Below the pieces are notes generated by a model. That model ran no database searches, was not told the DNA's origin, and saw only the letters and a program-made list of their open reading frames with translations. DNA of 36,116 nt from Candidatus Accumulibacter vicinus (GTDB lineage Bacteria > Pseudomonadota > Gammaproteobacteria > Burkholderiales > Rhodocyclaceae), in NCBI GenBank assembly GCA_002425405.1, contig DIME01000147.1, positions 1-36,116 of the forward strand, written 5' to 3'. Position 1 is the first letter of the stretch. Every line of letters begins with the position of its first letter. This document shows positions 24,170 to 32,987 of this stretch, in pieces. The position numbers and the translations under genes were made by a program.

Positions 24170-24195
24170 GAGGGAATGGCTGCGGCCATTCCCTC
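24170..24195 (+). terminator. Attenuator-like hairpin between livK and livH
   Basis: GAGGGAATGGC (24170-24180) pairs with GCCATTCCCTC (24185-24195), an 11-bp perfect stem with loop TGCG, followed by a weak T-rich tract (CCTGTTCTCCT). Partial termination or 3' protection here would make more binding protein than permease, a common arrangement in ABC operons. The remaining sequence to 24327 holds nothing else. Confidence 0.6.
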
Positions 24196-24327
24196 CCTGT
24201 TCTCCTGACTTTGCATCCGATCAGCATCAACCGCGCCCTTGCTTCCGCACCCGCCCTCGCACGATCCTGATGGCATGAGTCGGAGACGATGGTTCGCCAC
24301 CAGCGCCTTGTTGCGGAAAGCCTGACC

Positions 24328-25251
24328 ATGGATACTCTTCTTCAGCAGTTGATCAACGGCCTCACTCTGGGTGCCGTCTACGCGCTGGTTGCTCTCGGCT
24401 ACACGATGGTGTACGGCATTATCGGCCTGATCAACTTCGCCCATGGTGAGGTGGTGATGATCGGGACGATGGTCGCTTTCACCGTGATTGTTTTTTTTGC
24501 CGGTTCCGGCATGCCGCCACTGCTGATTCTCGGCGTTGGTTTGCTGGTTTCGGTGGTGGTCTGCATGGTACTCGGCTGGGCTCTCGAACGGGTGGCTTAT
24601 CGTCCATTGCGGCATGCGCCGAGACTGACCCCGCTGATTACCGCGATCGGCATGTCGATCGTTCTGCAGAATGTGGCGATGCTCATCTGGGGCCGCAATT
24701 ACATCACTTTTCCACCGATGATCAACAAGCAGATTTATGAAGTGGGTGGTGCCAGTTTTACCAACGTGCAGGTCGCGATCGTTTCCCTTGCGGCATTGGT
24801 GATGCTGGGGTTGATCTACCTGGTGCACCGTACGCGCATCGGCATGGCCATGCGGGCGACGGCGCAGAACCCGCACGTGGCGTCACTGATGGGCGTCGAT
24901 ATCAATCGCGTGATCGCCATGGCCTTCATCATCGGTTCGGCACTGGGCGCGGTGGCGGGCTGCATGGTCGGTTCGTATTACGAGATCGCGCATTACCAGA
25001 TGGGTTTCATGCTCGGCCTGAAGGCTTTCACGGCGGCCGTTCTCGGCGGCATCGGCAATCTCGCCGGCGCCATGGCCGGCGGCCTGTTGCTGGGCCTGAT
25101 CGAGGCTCTGGGTGCTGGCTACATCGGTGACCTGACCGGCAATTTTCTCGGCAGTCACTACCAGGACATCTTTGCCTTCATTGTGCTGATCATCGTCCTG
25201 ATGTTTCGTCCTTCGGGGCTGTTTGGCGAACGTACTGGAGATCGCGCATGA
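24328..25251 (+). CDS. livH: Branched-chain amino-acid ABC transporter permease LivH
   Basis: A 307-residue polytopic permease. The start is typical: TLLQQLINGLTLGAVYALVALGYTMVYG, then GLINFAHGEVVMIG. The cytoplasmic coupling loop carries RATAQNPHVASLMGVD, and the C-terminus ends FRPSGLFGE. The ATG at 24328 is chosen over one at 24289 because the conserved N-terminus starts there. It overlaps livM by 4 bp (ATGA). It pairs with LivM to form the membrane channel. Confidence 0.95.
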   Translation: MDTLLQQLINGLTLGAVYALVALGYTMVYGIIGLINFAHGEVVMIGTMVAFTVIVFFAGSGMPPLLILGVGLLVSVVVCMVLGWALERVAYRPLRHAPRLTPLITAIGMSIVLQNVAMLIWGRNYITFPPMINKQIYEVGGASFTNVQVAIVSLAALVMLGLIYLVHRTRIGMAMRATAQNPHVASLMGVDINRVIAMAFIIGSALGAVAGCMVGSYYEIAHYQMGFMLGLKAFTAAVLGGIGNLAGAMAGGLLLGLIEALGAGYIGDLTGNFLGSHYQDIFAFIVLIIVLMFRPSGLFGERTGDRA

Positions 25252-26333
25252 ACGGACACCTCAAACGGCGCCCTGTCCTCATTCCTGGTCAGCGACCTTG
25301 GCTGGGTTTCCTGTTGCTCGCGGCCGTCCTGGTGGCTGTGCCTTTTGTTGCCGCACTCGGTGGCCAGGCCTGGGTGCGTATCGCCAACTTCTCGATTCTC
25401 TATATTTTCCTGGCACTTGGTCTGAACATCGTGGTCGGCTATGCGGGGCTGCTCGACCTTGGTTATGTCGCTTTTTACGCGGTCGGTGCCTATACCTATG
25501 CCCTCCTGGCCTCGCCGCATTTCGGTATTCACCTGCCATTCTGGGTGATCCTGCCGCTGGGTGCCGGCTTGGCGTGCATCTTTGGAGTTCTGCTCGGCGC
25601 ACCGACCCTGAAGCTGCGAGGCGACTATCTGGCCATTGTGACACTCGGTTTTGGTGAAATCGTCCGCATCTTCATGAACAACCTGAATGCACCCATCAAC
25701 GTCACGAACGGCGCACAGGGAATTACCCTGATCGACCCGATCCGGATTGGCGATTTTTCGTTTGCCCAGACCAGTACTTTCCTTGGCGTGTCGTTTTCCG
25801 GGCCGCAGAAGTACTACTTTCTGCTGGTCGCGCTGGCGCTGCTGGTGATCGTCGTCAATATGCGCTTGCAGGACTCACGGATCGGTCGGGCCTGGCAGGC
25901 GATTCGCGAGGATGAGGTTGCCGCCAAGGCCTGCGGGATCAATACCCGGAACATCAAGTTGCTGGCTTTCGCCATGGGTGCCTCGTTCGGAGGTATCGCA
26001 GGTGGCGTTTTTTCAGCGATGCAGGGGTTCGTCAGTCCCGAGAGCTTCTCGCTGATGGAATCGATCACCATTCTGGCGATGGTCGTTCTCGGCGGCATGG
26101 GCCATATCCCTGGCGTCATTCTCGGTGCGGTGCTGTTGACCGGCCTTCCCGAAGCCTTGCGTTACGGCATCGAGCCACTACAGCGCGGGCTCTTCGGGCG
26201 CATGATCATCGACCCGGAGAGCTTGCGGATGCTGATTTTCGGTCTCGCGCTGGTGCTCGTGATGCGCTTCCGGCCGGCTGGTCTCTGGCCCTCGTCGCAA
26301 CGCCGCCGCGAACTGGCCGAGAGTGCGGATTGA
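25248..26333 (+). CDS. livM: Branched-chain amino-acid ABC transporter permease LivM
   Basis: A 361-residue polytopic permease, partner of LivH. Family motifs: LGLNIVVGYAGLLDLGYVAFYAVGAY near the start, LKLRGDYLAIVTLGFGEIVR, the coupling loop WQAIREDEVAAKACGIN, and FRPAGLWP at the end. Length fits betaproteobacterial LivM. The start overlaps livH; livG follows with its ATG 2 bp after the stop. Confidence 0.95.
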   Translation: MNGHLKRRPVLIPGQRPWLGFLLLAAVLVAVPFVAALGGQAWVRIANFSILYIFLALGLNIVVGYAGLLDLGYVAFYAVGAYTYALLASPHFGIHLPFWVILPLGAGLACIFGVLLGAPTLKLRGDYLAIVTLGFGEIVRIFMNNLNAPINVTNGAQGITLIDPIRIGDFSFAQTSTFLGVSFSGPQKYYFLLVALALLVIVVNMRLQDSRIGRAWQAIREDEVAAKACGINTRNIKLLAFAMGASFGGIAGGVFSAMQGFVSPESFSLMESITILAMVVLGGMGHIPGVILGAVLLTGLPEALRYGIEPLQRGLFGRMIIDPESLRMLIFGLALVLVMRFRPAGLWPSSQRRRELAESAD

Positions 26334-26335
26334 CC

Positions 26336-27112
26336 ATGAGCGAGAAACCGCTTCTTCTCGAAGCTCATGAGGTTGCCAAACATTTCGGCGGCGTCAAGGC
26401 CTTGCATGACGTTTCGCTGACCATTCGCCGGGGCGAGATCTATGGCCTGATCGGACCGAATGGCGCCGGCAAGACCACCTTTTTCAATTGCCTGACCGGT
26501 CTTTACAAGAATGAGGGCGGTTATTTCATCTTTGACGGCGTCAAGCTCGAAGCCGATGCTCCGCACAAGGCAGCCGCGGTCGGGATCGCCCGCACCTTTC
26601 AGAACATTCGCCTGTTCGGCAACATGACGGCGATCGAGAACGTCATGGTTGGGCGCCATTTGCGCACACACGCTGGCGTCTTTGGCGCGATCAGCCGCAA
26701 CCCGGCTACCCGTGCTGAAGAGGGTGCGATTGTTCGCCGCGCCGAAGAACTGTTGCACTATGTGGGAATTCATGAACGGGCTCATGACTATGCCAAGCAT
26801 TTGTCCTACGGCGATCAGCGGCGCCTCGAGATTGCCCGCGCTCTCGCTACCGAACCCAAGTTGCTTGCGCTCGACGAACCGGCAGCCGGGATGAACGGCA
26901 CTGAAACCGAGGCTTTGCGCGTGCTTGTCGAGGGCATTTGCCGGGATGGCGTGACGGTCCTGTTGATCGAGCATGATGTCAAACTGGTGATGGGGCTGTG
27001 TGAGCGGGTGGCGGTGCTCGATTATGGCGAGAAAATCTGTGAAGACGTACCCGCCGTGGTGCAGAAGGATTCGCGTGTGATCGAGGCCTACCTCGGTGGG
27101 TCAGTGGCCTGA
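26336..27112 (+). CDS. livG: Branched-chain amino-acid ABC transporter ATPase LivG
   Basis: A 258-residue cytoplasmic ATPase. Walker A is GPNGAGKT (40-47), the signature LSYGDQRR (156-163), Walker B ends in LALDEP (177-182), and the family tail reads VLDYGEKICEDVPAVVQ. The ATG at 26336 is 2 bp after livM; a TTG two codons earlier would overlap it. It powers uptake together with LivF. Confidence 0.95.
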   Translation: MSEKPLLLEAHEVAKHFGGVKALHDVSLTIRRGEIYGLIGPNGAGKTTFFNCLTGLYKNEGGYFIFDGVKLEADAPHKAAAVGIARTFQNIRLFGNMTAIENVMVGRHLRTHAGVFGAISRNPATRAEEGAIVRRAEELLHYVGIHERAHDYAKHLSYGDQRRLEIARALATEPKLLALDEPAAGMNGTETEALRVLVEGICRDGVTVLLIEHDVKLVMGLCERVAVLDYGEKICEDVPAVVQKDSRVIEAYLGGSVA

Positions 27113-27127
27113 AGGGAACGATGAATC

Positions 27128-27832
27128 ATGCTCGAAGTTAACGGTTTGCGCGTTTCCTATGGCGGTATCCAGGCCGTACGCGGCATCACCTTTCATGTCA
27201 ATGAGGGCGAGATGGTGGCGCTGATCGGCGCTAACGGTGCCGGCAAGAGCAGTACCTTGAGAGCGCTGTCAAGATTGCTCGACCCTATCGGTGGCAGTGT
27301 CCGCTATCGCGGCAAGGAACTGCTGGCCTTGCCGCCACACCGCCTGGTCGGTGAGGGGATCGCCCTCGTACCAGAGGGAAGAGGGGTCTTCCCGCGCATG
27401 AGCAGCCTCGAAAACCTGCGCATGGGTGCCTACGCGCGCAACAACAAGACGGAGATCGAAAACGACCTTGAACAGGTGCTAGTGCACTTTCCTCGTCTCA
27501 AGGAGCGGGCACAGCAACTGGCAGGGACACTCTCGGGTGGTGAACAGCAGATGCTGGCAATTGGCCGGGCGATGATGAGCAAACCGCGGCTGCTGTTGCT
27601 CGACGAACCGTCCATGGGGCTCGCGCCGATCATGGTGCAGAAAATCTTCGAGGTGATTTGTGCGGTGGCCAGCGAAGGGATGACCATTCTGCTCGTTGAG
27701 CAGAATGCCAAGCTGGCGCTGGAAGTCAGTCAGCGTGGGTACGTCATGGAGAGCGGCGAGATCACGCTGACCAACGAGTCGAAGGCTCTGCTCACCGACC
27801 CGAAAGTGCGCGCCAGCTATCTGGGTGAATAG
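27128..27832 (+). CDS. livF: Branched-chain amino-acid ABC transporter ATPase LivF
   Basis: A 234-residue cytoplasmic ATPase: Walker A GANGAGKS (34-41), signature LSGGEQQ (135-141), Walker B LLLLDEPSMGLAP (155-167). Length and the tail KVRASYLG match LivF. The gene is 15 bp after livG with AGGGAACGA ahead of the ATG, and is the last gene of the operon. The next gene is convergent 47 bp away; no strong terminator is seen between them. Confidence 0.95.
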   Translation: MLEVNGLRVSYGGIQAVRGITFHVNEGEMVALIGANGAGKSSTLRALSRLLDPIGGSVRYRGKELLALPPHRLVGEGIALVPEGRGVFPRMSSLENLRMGAYARNNKTEIENDLEQVLVHFPRLKERAQQLAGTLSGGEQQMLAIGRAMMSKPRLLLLDEPSMGLAPIMVQKIFEVICAVASEGMTILLVEQNAKLALEVSQRGYVMESGEITLTNESKALLTDPKVRASYLGE

Positions 27833-27879
27833 GGCGGGCGCTTGCCAGGCTTGCAGCGCTGGACCTATACCGCGGGCGG

Positions 27880-28248
27880 TCACTTCACGGTTTCATCATA
27901 GTGTTCGCTGAAACTGGTGAAATCGGCCAGATTGCCGGTCAGCTGCGTTTCAAGTGCGTTGAAACCGGGTGCCGGTATCTGGCCCAGGCGTGACAGGCGT
28001 CGAATGAGCCGCTGCTGAGCAAAGGTCTGTGAGGGATCAGGTTTGCCAAGCTGGTACGCCGAGCCACGTTTGGTCATGATGACCATCGAGTTGGCATCAA
28101 CACTGTAACCGGTGACCGGTGAGGTCCTGATGTGCGAGGAAGCCGGGAAGCGGGGATTGCTGCCATACACGCGCCCTTCGACGCATACCAGAGACTCGCC
28201 GTCACGGGTGATCAGATCCAGCATCTTCCAGTGATTGAGAATGTTCAT
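27880..28248 (-). CDS. Small protein of unknown function
   Basis: A 122-residue soluble protein that I do not recognise. It has no signal peptide or membrane helix. Visible features are a basic and aromatic start (MNILNHWKMLDLITRDGESLVCVEG), a central motif GSNPRFPASSHIRTSPVTG, a strand-like SMVIMTKRGSAYQLGKPD and a Gln/Arg/Leu-rich helix before the C-terminus. The ATG at 28248 has GGAG at good spacing; the frame remains open to 28356 without one. It is convergent with livF. Codon use resembles its neighbours, so it is probably a real gene. Confidence 0.7.
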   Translation of the reverse strand: MNILNHWKMLDLITRDGESLVCVEGRVYGSNPRFPASSHIRTSPVTGYSVDANSMVIMTKRGSAYQLGKPDPSQTFAQQRLIRRLSRLGQIPAPGFNALETQLTGNLADFTSFSEHYDETVK

Positions 28249-28648
28249 TACGCTGCTCCACCCTATGCGAAACGCAAAGCGTTCTGCAAAAATCCTAAGC
28301 AAAAATTTCAAGCCATCAATTGATTCTGTGGGTATTTCCGCACCGGTATCTGTCAAGAGGAGCAGATTGGAGGCAGATTCCGGCCGTGCCGAACAGACAT
28401 CCAGAAATGGCCGTTCATACTATAAGCAAAAATCATACCATATTTTATGTATCGTGTTTCCTTTTTAAAGCAACGATCTTCCCGTTTGCCAGGGCCTTGC
28501 CGGAATCTTGGTGTAAAATTTTCCGACACCCCGCAGGCAGTACCGGGCGTAGGCGTCAGGCAATACTGAGGAGCACGGCCTTGGGAAAGCGGCTGGACTC
28601 GGGAGCGGGTGACGCCGTATTCACCAGGATCGGGATCGCATTCGGTCC
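28249..28648. other. AT-rich intergenic region with promoter-like sequences
   Basis: This 400-bp gap is locally AT-rich (about 28260-28520), unlike the rest of the window. It holds an extended -10 on the minus strand (28432-28440), a second TATAGT on the minus strand (28419-28424), TTGACA on the minus strand (28351-28356) without a good -10, and TAAAAT on the plus strand (28514-28519). Near 28567 the plus strand has GAGGAG ahead of a TTG-initiated open frame that runs antisense into the kinase gene. I judge that frame a shadow or gene remnant. No RNA gene was identified. Confidence 0.4.
28432..28440 (-). promoter_or_regulatory. Extended -10 promoter upstream of the small unknown gene
   Basis: The minus strand reads TGGTATGAT, an extended -10, with GAAACA 17 bp upstream as a poor -35. 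It would produce a leader of about 175 nt before the ATG at 28248. The same TGGTATGAT motif occurs before the CheB-CheR fusion gene. Confidence 0.35.
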
Positions 28649-30142
28649 TTATTGCAGGTACTCGAGTTCGTCAGCACACAAGGGTTCGACTTGCGCCAAC
28701 TGCCGATCGAGCACCGCGAGGGTCGCTTCGGAAGCGTCACGGGCCTTTGCCCGCCGGTCGACGACGCGCGCTCGCAATTGTGCCGGCGTAGCCTGCGGCG
28801 CGACGATCAAGAACGCAACTCCAGATCGCCCTGCCAGCGCGCGAAAGGCATCACGCCGCGAGCGCTCGAGGAAAGCGGCGTCGACGATCACCGACCAGCC
28901 GGCGGCGAGCAGTTCGCTGGCCAGCGCGTGCAGCCGTTGGTAGGTGAGATCATTGGCACCTCCTGCGTAAATGCCGCTGCCCGGTGCAGACTGGCTGTTG
29001 GCGGTGGGCGCGAGGCCGAACAGGCGCTTGCGCTCGACATCGGAGCGCAGGCGCAGCGTCGCTGCCGCCTGGTCGCCCAGCAACAGGCGTCTGGACGCGC
29101 GGCTTTTGCCGCAGCCGGCGACGCCGTGGGTGATGATCAGCCGTGCTGGCGGCGGCGTCACCAGGCGCTCGGCGAGCGCCAGGTAGGCGAGTGCCTGGCC
29201 GAGATCAGCGTTCGCCTGCCTGGCCTGGAGAGCAGCCACCTTGGCCCGTACCAGCGCGCGATAGACGGCATAGAAGCGCAATACCTGCACCGCATCGTAA
29301 TCACCGCTGCAACTGAGCCACTCATTGACCAGCCAGCCGGCCAGGCCGGCCTGACCCTGATCGCAGAGGTCGATGTAGGTGAAGGCGATCTCACTGGCCA
29401 CGTCGATCCAGCGCAGTTCCTCACTGAACTCGATGCAGTCGAAGATCTGCACCTGTCCGTCGATCAACACCAGGTTGCCAAGATGCAGGTCGCCGTGACA
29501 CTCGCGCACCCGTCCGGCGGCCTTGCGGGCTGCGAAATGCGGTGTCAGGCGCGCGAACTCGGTGCCTGTCCATGCTGCCAGCCGCGTCAATCGCGCCTGC
29601 TCTTCGCCCCCGGGCAGCAGCTCCGGCAGTTCTTTAAAGTTCTCGAGCGCTGGCGAGAGCACCTGTTCTGGTTCGCCGAAGCGTGTCGAAAGGGGGGCTG
29701 ATGCCGCACGCTCGTGAAATCCGGCCACCGTAGCGGCGAGTTCGGAGATCTGTCGAGCATTCAGTCGGCCGTTTCTGCAGAGGTGGTCCAGGCGGCCGGC
29801 CTCGGCAAAGCGGCGCATCCGGACCGCGAACTCGATGGCTGTGCCGGGGCCGCCGATTTGCGGGTTTTCGGGAGAGCCGGTGATGCCAACGACGTCCAGG
29901 TAGATCTGCGCAGAGAAACGGCGGTTCAGGCGCAGTTCGGCTTCGCAGCAAGCACGCCGCTGCGCGAGCGTGCCGTAGTCGAGAAAAGGCAGAACGATTG
30001 GTTTCTTGATCTTGTACACGTAATCACCGGCCAGCAGCAGCCATGAGGCATGTGTCTCGATGAGCTCGACTTGCTGCGCCGGATCGGGATAGCGTGCCGG
30101 ATCGAGCAGCGCGTTAATCAGCGGTGGCAGGGGAGCGCGCAT
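28649..30142 (-). CDS. Aminoglycoside-phosphotransferase-like/P-loop kinase fusion
   Basis: A 497-residue two-domain protein. Residues about 1-325 form an APH-type phosphotransferase: the catalytic loop CHGDLHLGN (215-223) and the metal-binding FDCIEF (234-239) are clear. Residues about 333-497 form a separate P-loop kinase with Walker A GVAGCGKS (340-347), then VIVDAAFLER. This architecture matches the COG2187/COG0645-type fusions, whose substrate is unknown; antibiotic resistance should not be assumed. The ATG is 3 bp after the stop of the P-type ATPase with no Shine-Dalgarno visible, so translation is probably coupled to that gene. Confidence 0.88.
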   Translation of the reverse strand: MRAPLPPLINALLDPARYPDPAQQVELIETHASWLLLAGDYVYKIKKPIVLPFLDYGTLAQRRACCEAELRLNRRFSAQIYLDVVGITGSPENPQIGGPGTAIEFAVRMRRFAEAGRLDHLCRNGRLNARQISELAATVAGFHERAASAPLSTRFGEPEQVLSPALENFKELPELLPGGEEQARLTRLAAWTGTEFARLTPHFAARKAAGRVRECHGDLHLGNLVLIDGQVQIFDCIEFSEELRWIDVASEIAFTYIDLCDQGQAGLAGWLVNEWLSCSGDYDAVQVLRFYAVYRALVRAKVAALQARQANADLGQALAYLALAERLVTPPPARLIITHGVAGCGKSRASRRLLLGDQAAATLRLRSDVERKRLFGLAPTANSQSAPGSGIYAGGANDLTYQRLHALASELLAAGWSVIVDAAFLERSRRDAFRALAGRSGVAFLIVAPQATPAQLRARVVDRRAKARDASEATLAVLDRQLAQVEPLCADELEYLQ

Positions 30143-30145
30143 CGA

Positions 30146-32824
30146 TCAGCCATGCACGGCCTGTCGCAGGCAGCACTTGCGCAACTCTTCGAGCAGGCAC
30201 ATGACTGCCGCGCAGGCCGCCGCCAGCAGCCAGGTGGAACTGCTGATCGGCGCCGTGCCGAACAGCCAGTTGCCGGCCGGCGTATACAGGATGAACAGGA
30301 TCACCGCCAGCTCGGCCAGAATGCCGATCTGCAGATAGCGATTGCCGCCCAGGCCGTAGCTGAGCAGGGAATGCTGCGGGTGGCGGCAGAGATAGACGTT
30401 GACCATCTGTGTGACCACAATCGTAGCCAGGCAGGCAGATGTCGCCTGCAGATAGAGCGGCTGGTGGGGGTCGAGGAAGTCACCGTAATGCCAGCCGCCG
30501 GCATCGAGGACGAAGAAGAATACGCCCATCGCCGCCGCTGCTTCGAGAATGCCGAGGAACAGGTAGGCACGCGCAATCAGGCCCCACGACAGCAGTCGCT
30601 CGCTGCGCGCGCGCGGCGGTCTGGTCATCACCGCCGGGTCGGGTTTTTCGGCGCCGAGGGCCAGCGCCGGCAGCATGTCGGTGCCGAGGTCGACCGCCAG
30701 GATCTGGAGAATGGTCAGCGGCAGCGGGATCCGGAACAGGACAAAGGCGAGATAGGGGATCAGCTCGGGAATGTTGGAGCTGAGGATGTAGGTGAGGAAC
30801 TTGCGGATGTTCTCGAAGACCGCGCGTCCTTCCTCGATCGCTGCGACGATGCTGGCGAAGTTGTCGTCGAGCAGGATCAGGTCAGCCGCCGCCTTGGCGA
30901 CATCGGTGCCGCCGATGCCCATGGCGATGCCGATGTCGGCGGTTTTCAAGGCCGGCGCGTCATTGACGCCGTCGCCGGTGACGGCGACGATCTCGCCCTT
31001 ATTCTTCAGGGCCTCGACGATGCGCATTTTTTGCTCGGCCGCGACACGAGCGAAAAGGATTTCCGGAGCGTCGAGTGCCAGTTGCAGTTGCGTCGGTGAC
31101 ATCAGGCGCAGTTGCTCGCCACTCACCACCACCGGCCGCTCGCTGCGGACCATGCCGATCTGGCGGGCAATGGCGAGCGCCGTGCGCGGATGGTCGCCGG
31201 TCACCATGATGATCCGGATGCCGGCCGCGACGCAGCGCGCGATGGCTTCCGGCACCTCGGCGCGGGGGGGATCTTCGAGACCGATCAGCCCGGCGAGAAC
31301 CATTCCCTGTTCTTCCTCCGGCACGCCTTCCTCGCTGACCGTTCGATGTGCGAAGGCAAGAACGCGCAGTCCGGCGCCGGCCATCTCGTCCTGTGCCGCC
31401 AGCAGGCGGGTGCGTGCGGCATCGTCGAGTGGCGCCAGGCCGGCGTCGAAGCGGATGAACTGGCAACTGGCGAGCACCGTCTCCAGGGCGCCCTTGCAAT
31501 AGAGCATGCGGCCTTGCGGTGTTTCGCAAAGCACCGACATGCGTTTGCGGTCGGTGTCGAAAGAAATTTCGTCAAGACGGCTGAACCCCCCGAGATCGCC
31601 GGCCATTTTCCGGCCGATCTCGGCCAGCGCGATTTCCATCGGATCGCCATGCAGTACGTGCCGACCCTGTTCCTCAATCTCCTTCAGGTTGTGGCACAGC
31701 GCAGCATTGACGAACAGCTCGCGGTGATCATCGATCAGGTGGGCACGCGTTCCCAGATCTGCGCATGGCAGGAATGCACCCCCAACCCATAGCTGGTGTA
31801 CCGACATGCGGTTCTGGGTCAGCGTACCGGTCTTGTCGCTACAGATCACCGTCGTCGAGCCGAGTGCCTCGACTGCCGGCAGATGGCGTACCAGTGCGTT
31901 GCGCCTGGCCATCCGCTGGGTGGCCATGGCCAATGACAGGGTGACGGTTGGCAACAGTCCCTCCGGGACGTTGGCGACGATGATGCCGATGGCAAACAGC
32001 AGGTTCTCCCAGGTCGGCAGACCGATGGCCTGACCGACCAGGAACAGCGTCACGCCCATGCCCGTGGCCAGGCTGGCGACGATGCGCGACAGGCGAGCGA
32101 TCTCGCGTTGCAGCGGCGAGGACGTTTCTCCTGCGGTCTGTGTCAGATGGGCGATGCGGCCGAACTCGGTATGCATGCCGGTGGCGTATACCACGGCGCG
32201 CCCCTGCCCCGAAACGACCGAAGTGCCGGCGAGGAGAATGTTCTTGGCGTGCAGCGGCGACTCTTCAGCGCTCGGTTCGGTGTTGCGGGCCTGGGCCAGC
32301 GACTCGCCGGTGACCGTCGACAGGTTGACGCGCAAGCCGAAGGCATCGATGACGCGACAGTCGGCGGCAACGAAATCCCCTTCCTCAAGGAGCACGATGT
32401 CGCCCGGTACGAGTTCGCTGGCAAGAATCTCGACGATCTCGCCGTCACGCAGTGCCTTCACTTTTTGCGGCAGCAACTGGCGCAGTGCGGCGACTGCCCG
32501 CTCTGCCTTGTACTCCTGCCAGAACGAGAAGATGCCGTTGATGATGATCACCCCGACGATGGCCACGCCCAGACGCGCCATGCCCTGGCCGGGGTCGAAA
32601 TGTTCGGCGACGAACGCCAGCGTGGCACCAATCCACAGGATGATCGCGAAGAAGTGGGTGAACTCCTGCGCGAAGCGCAGCAGCAGGTGCTCGTGCGTGA
32701 CCTCCTCGATATGGTTGAGACCGTACTCGGCCAGACGGCGTGCCGCTTCGCTGGAATGGATGCCGGCCGCCGAGGTGTTCAGGCTGGCCAGCGCCTGTTC
32801 GATGCCAAGAGAATGAATACGCAA
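30146..32824 (-). CDS. P2-type cation ATPase resembling Na+,K+-ATPase alpha subunit
   Basis: An 892-residue inner-membrane pump. Actuator motif TGES (172-175), phosphorylation site D330 in CSDKTGTLTQN, nucleotide-binding KGA (444-446), hinge GDGVND (617-622). The membrane core is close to animal P2C pumps: VPEGLLPTV (286-294, E288), YILSSNIPE (679-687) and DLGTDMLPAL (712-721, D712 and D716), where Na+,K+-ATPase has VPEGLLATV, YTLTSNIPE and DLGTDMVPAI. In M8 the Asp of the third sodium site appears replaced by N809 (QMVNVYLC). The start is a TTG at 32824 with AAAGGA upstream; no ATG occurs before conserved sequence. The transported ions are uncertain (Ca2+, Na+ or K+). The 163 bp upstream to the next gene show nothing else. 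Confidence 0.9.
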   Translation of the reverse strand: MRIHSLGIEQALASLNTSAAGIHSSEAARRLAEYGLNHIEEVTHEHLLLRFAQEFTHFFAIILWIGATLAFVAEHFDPGQGMARLGVAIVGVIIINGIFSFWQEYKAERAVAALRQLLPQKVKALRDGEIVEILASELVPGDIVLLEEGDFVAADCRVIDAFGLRVNLSTVTGESLAQARNTEPSAEESPLHAKNILLAGTSVVSGQGRAVVYATGMHTEFGRIAHLTQTAGETSSPLQREIARLSRIVASLATGMGVTLFLVGQAIGLPTWENLLFAIGIIVANVPEGLLPTVTLSLAMATQRMARRNALVRHLPAVEALGSTTVICSDKTGTLTQNRMSVHQLWVGGAFLPCADLGTRAHLIDDHRELFVNAALCHNLKEIEEQGRHVLHGDPMEIALAEIGRKMAGDLGGFSRLDEISFDTDRKRMSVLCETPQGRMLYCKGALETVLASCQFIRFDAGLAPLDDAARTRLLAAQDEMAGAGLRVLAFAHRTVSEEGVPEEEQGMVLAGLIGLEDPPRAEVPEAIARCVAAGIRIIMVTGDHPRTALAIARQIGMVRSERPVVVSGEQLRLMSPTQLQLALDAPEILFARVAAEQKMRIVEALKNKGEIVAVTGDGVNDAPALKTADIGIAMGIGGTDVAKAAADLILLDDNFASIVAAIEEGRAVFENIRKFLTYILSSNIPELIPYLAFVLFRIPLPLTILQILAVDLGTDMLPALALGAEKPDPAVMTRPPRARSERLLSWGLIARAYLFLGILEAAAAMGVFFFVLDAGGWHYGDFLDPHQPLYLQATSACLATIVVTQMVNVYLCRHPQHSLLSYGLGGNRYLQIGILAELAVILFILYTPAGNWLFGTAPISSSTWLLAAACAAVMCLLEELRKCCLRQAVHG

Positions 32825-32987
32825 TTCGGGACGGTCCTTTCAATCCACGCCAGCGTCAGGGGAGCCTGCCCGGTTCGCTCAACGTGTTCCGGCGTTGCGC
32901 CAGCCGACAATCTACACCCTGGCCCGGCACCCTGCCAACAGGACGCGGTTTTGCCTGCGCACCGGGAGGTCCATTCCCTCGTGCAGC

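Noticed and set aside
27880..28356. Longer start for the small unknown protein (TTG at 28356)
   Set aside because: No Shine-Dalgarno, while the ATG at 28248 has GGAG at normal spacing.
28649..30142. Aminoglycoside resistance gene
   Set aside because: The APH-like fold is shared by many kinases; the P-loop fusion and context do not indicate drug resistance.
30050..31099. 349-codon plus-strand frame opposite the P-type ATPase
   Set aside because: Shadow of the ATPase and kinase genes, compositionally odd (Gln/Arg-rich) and without motifs.
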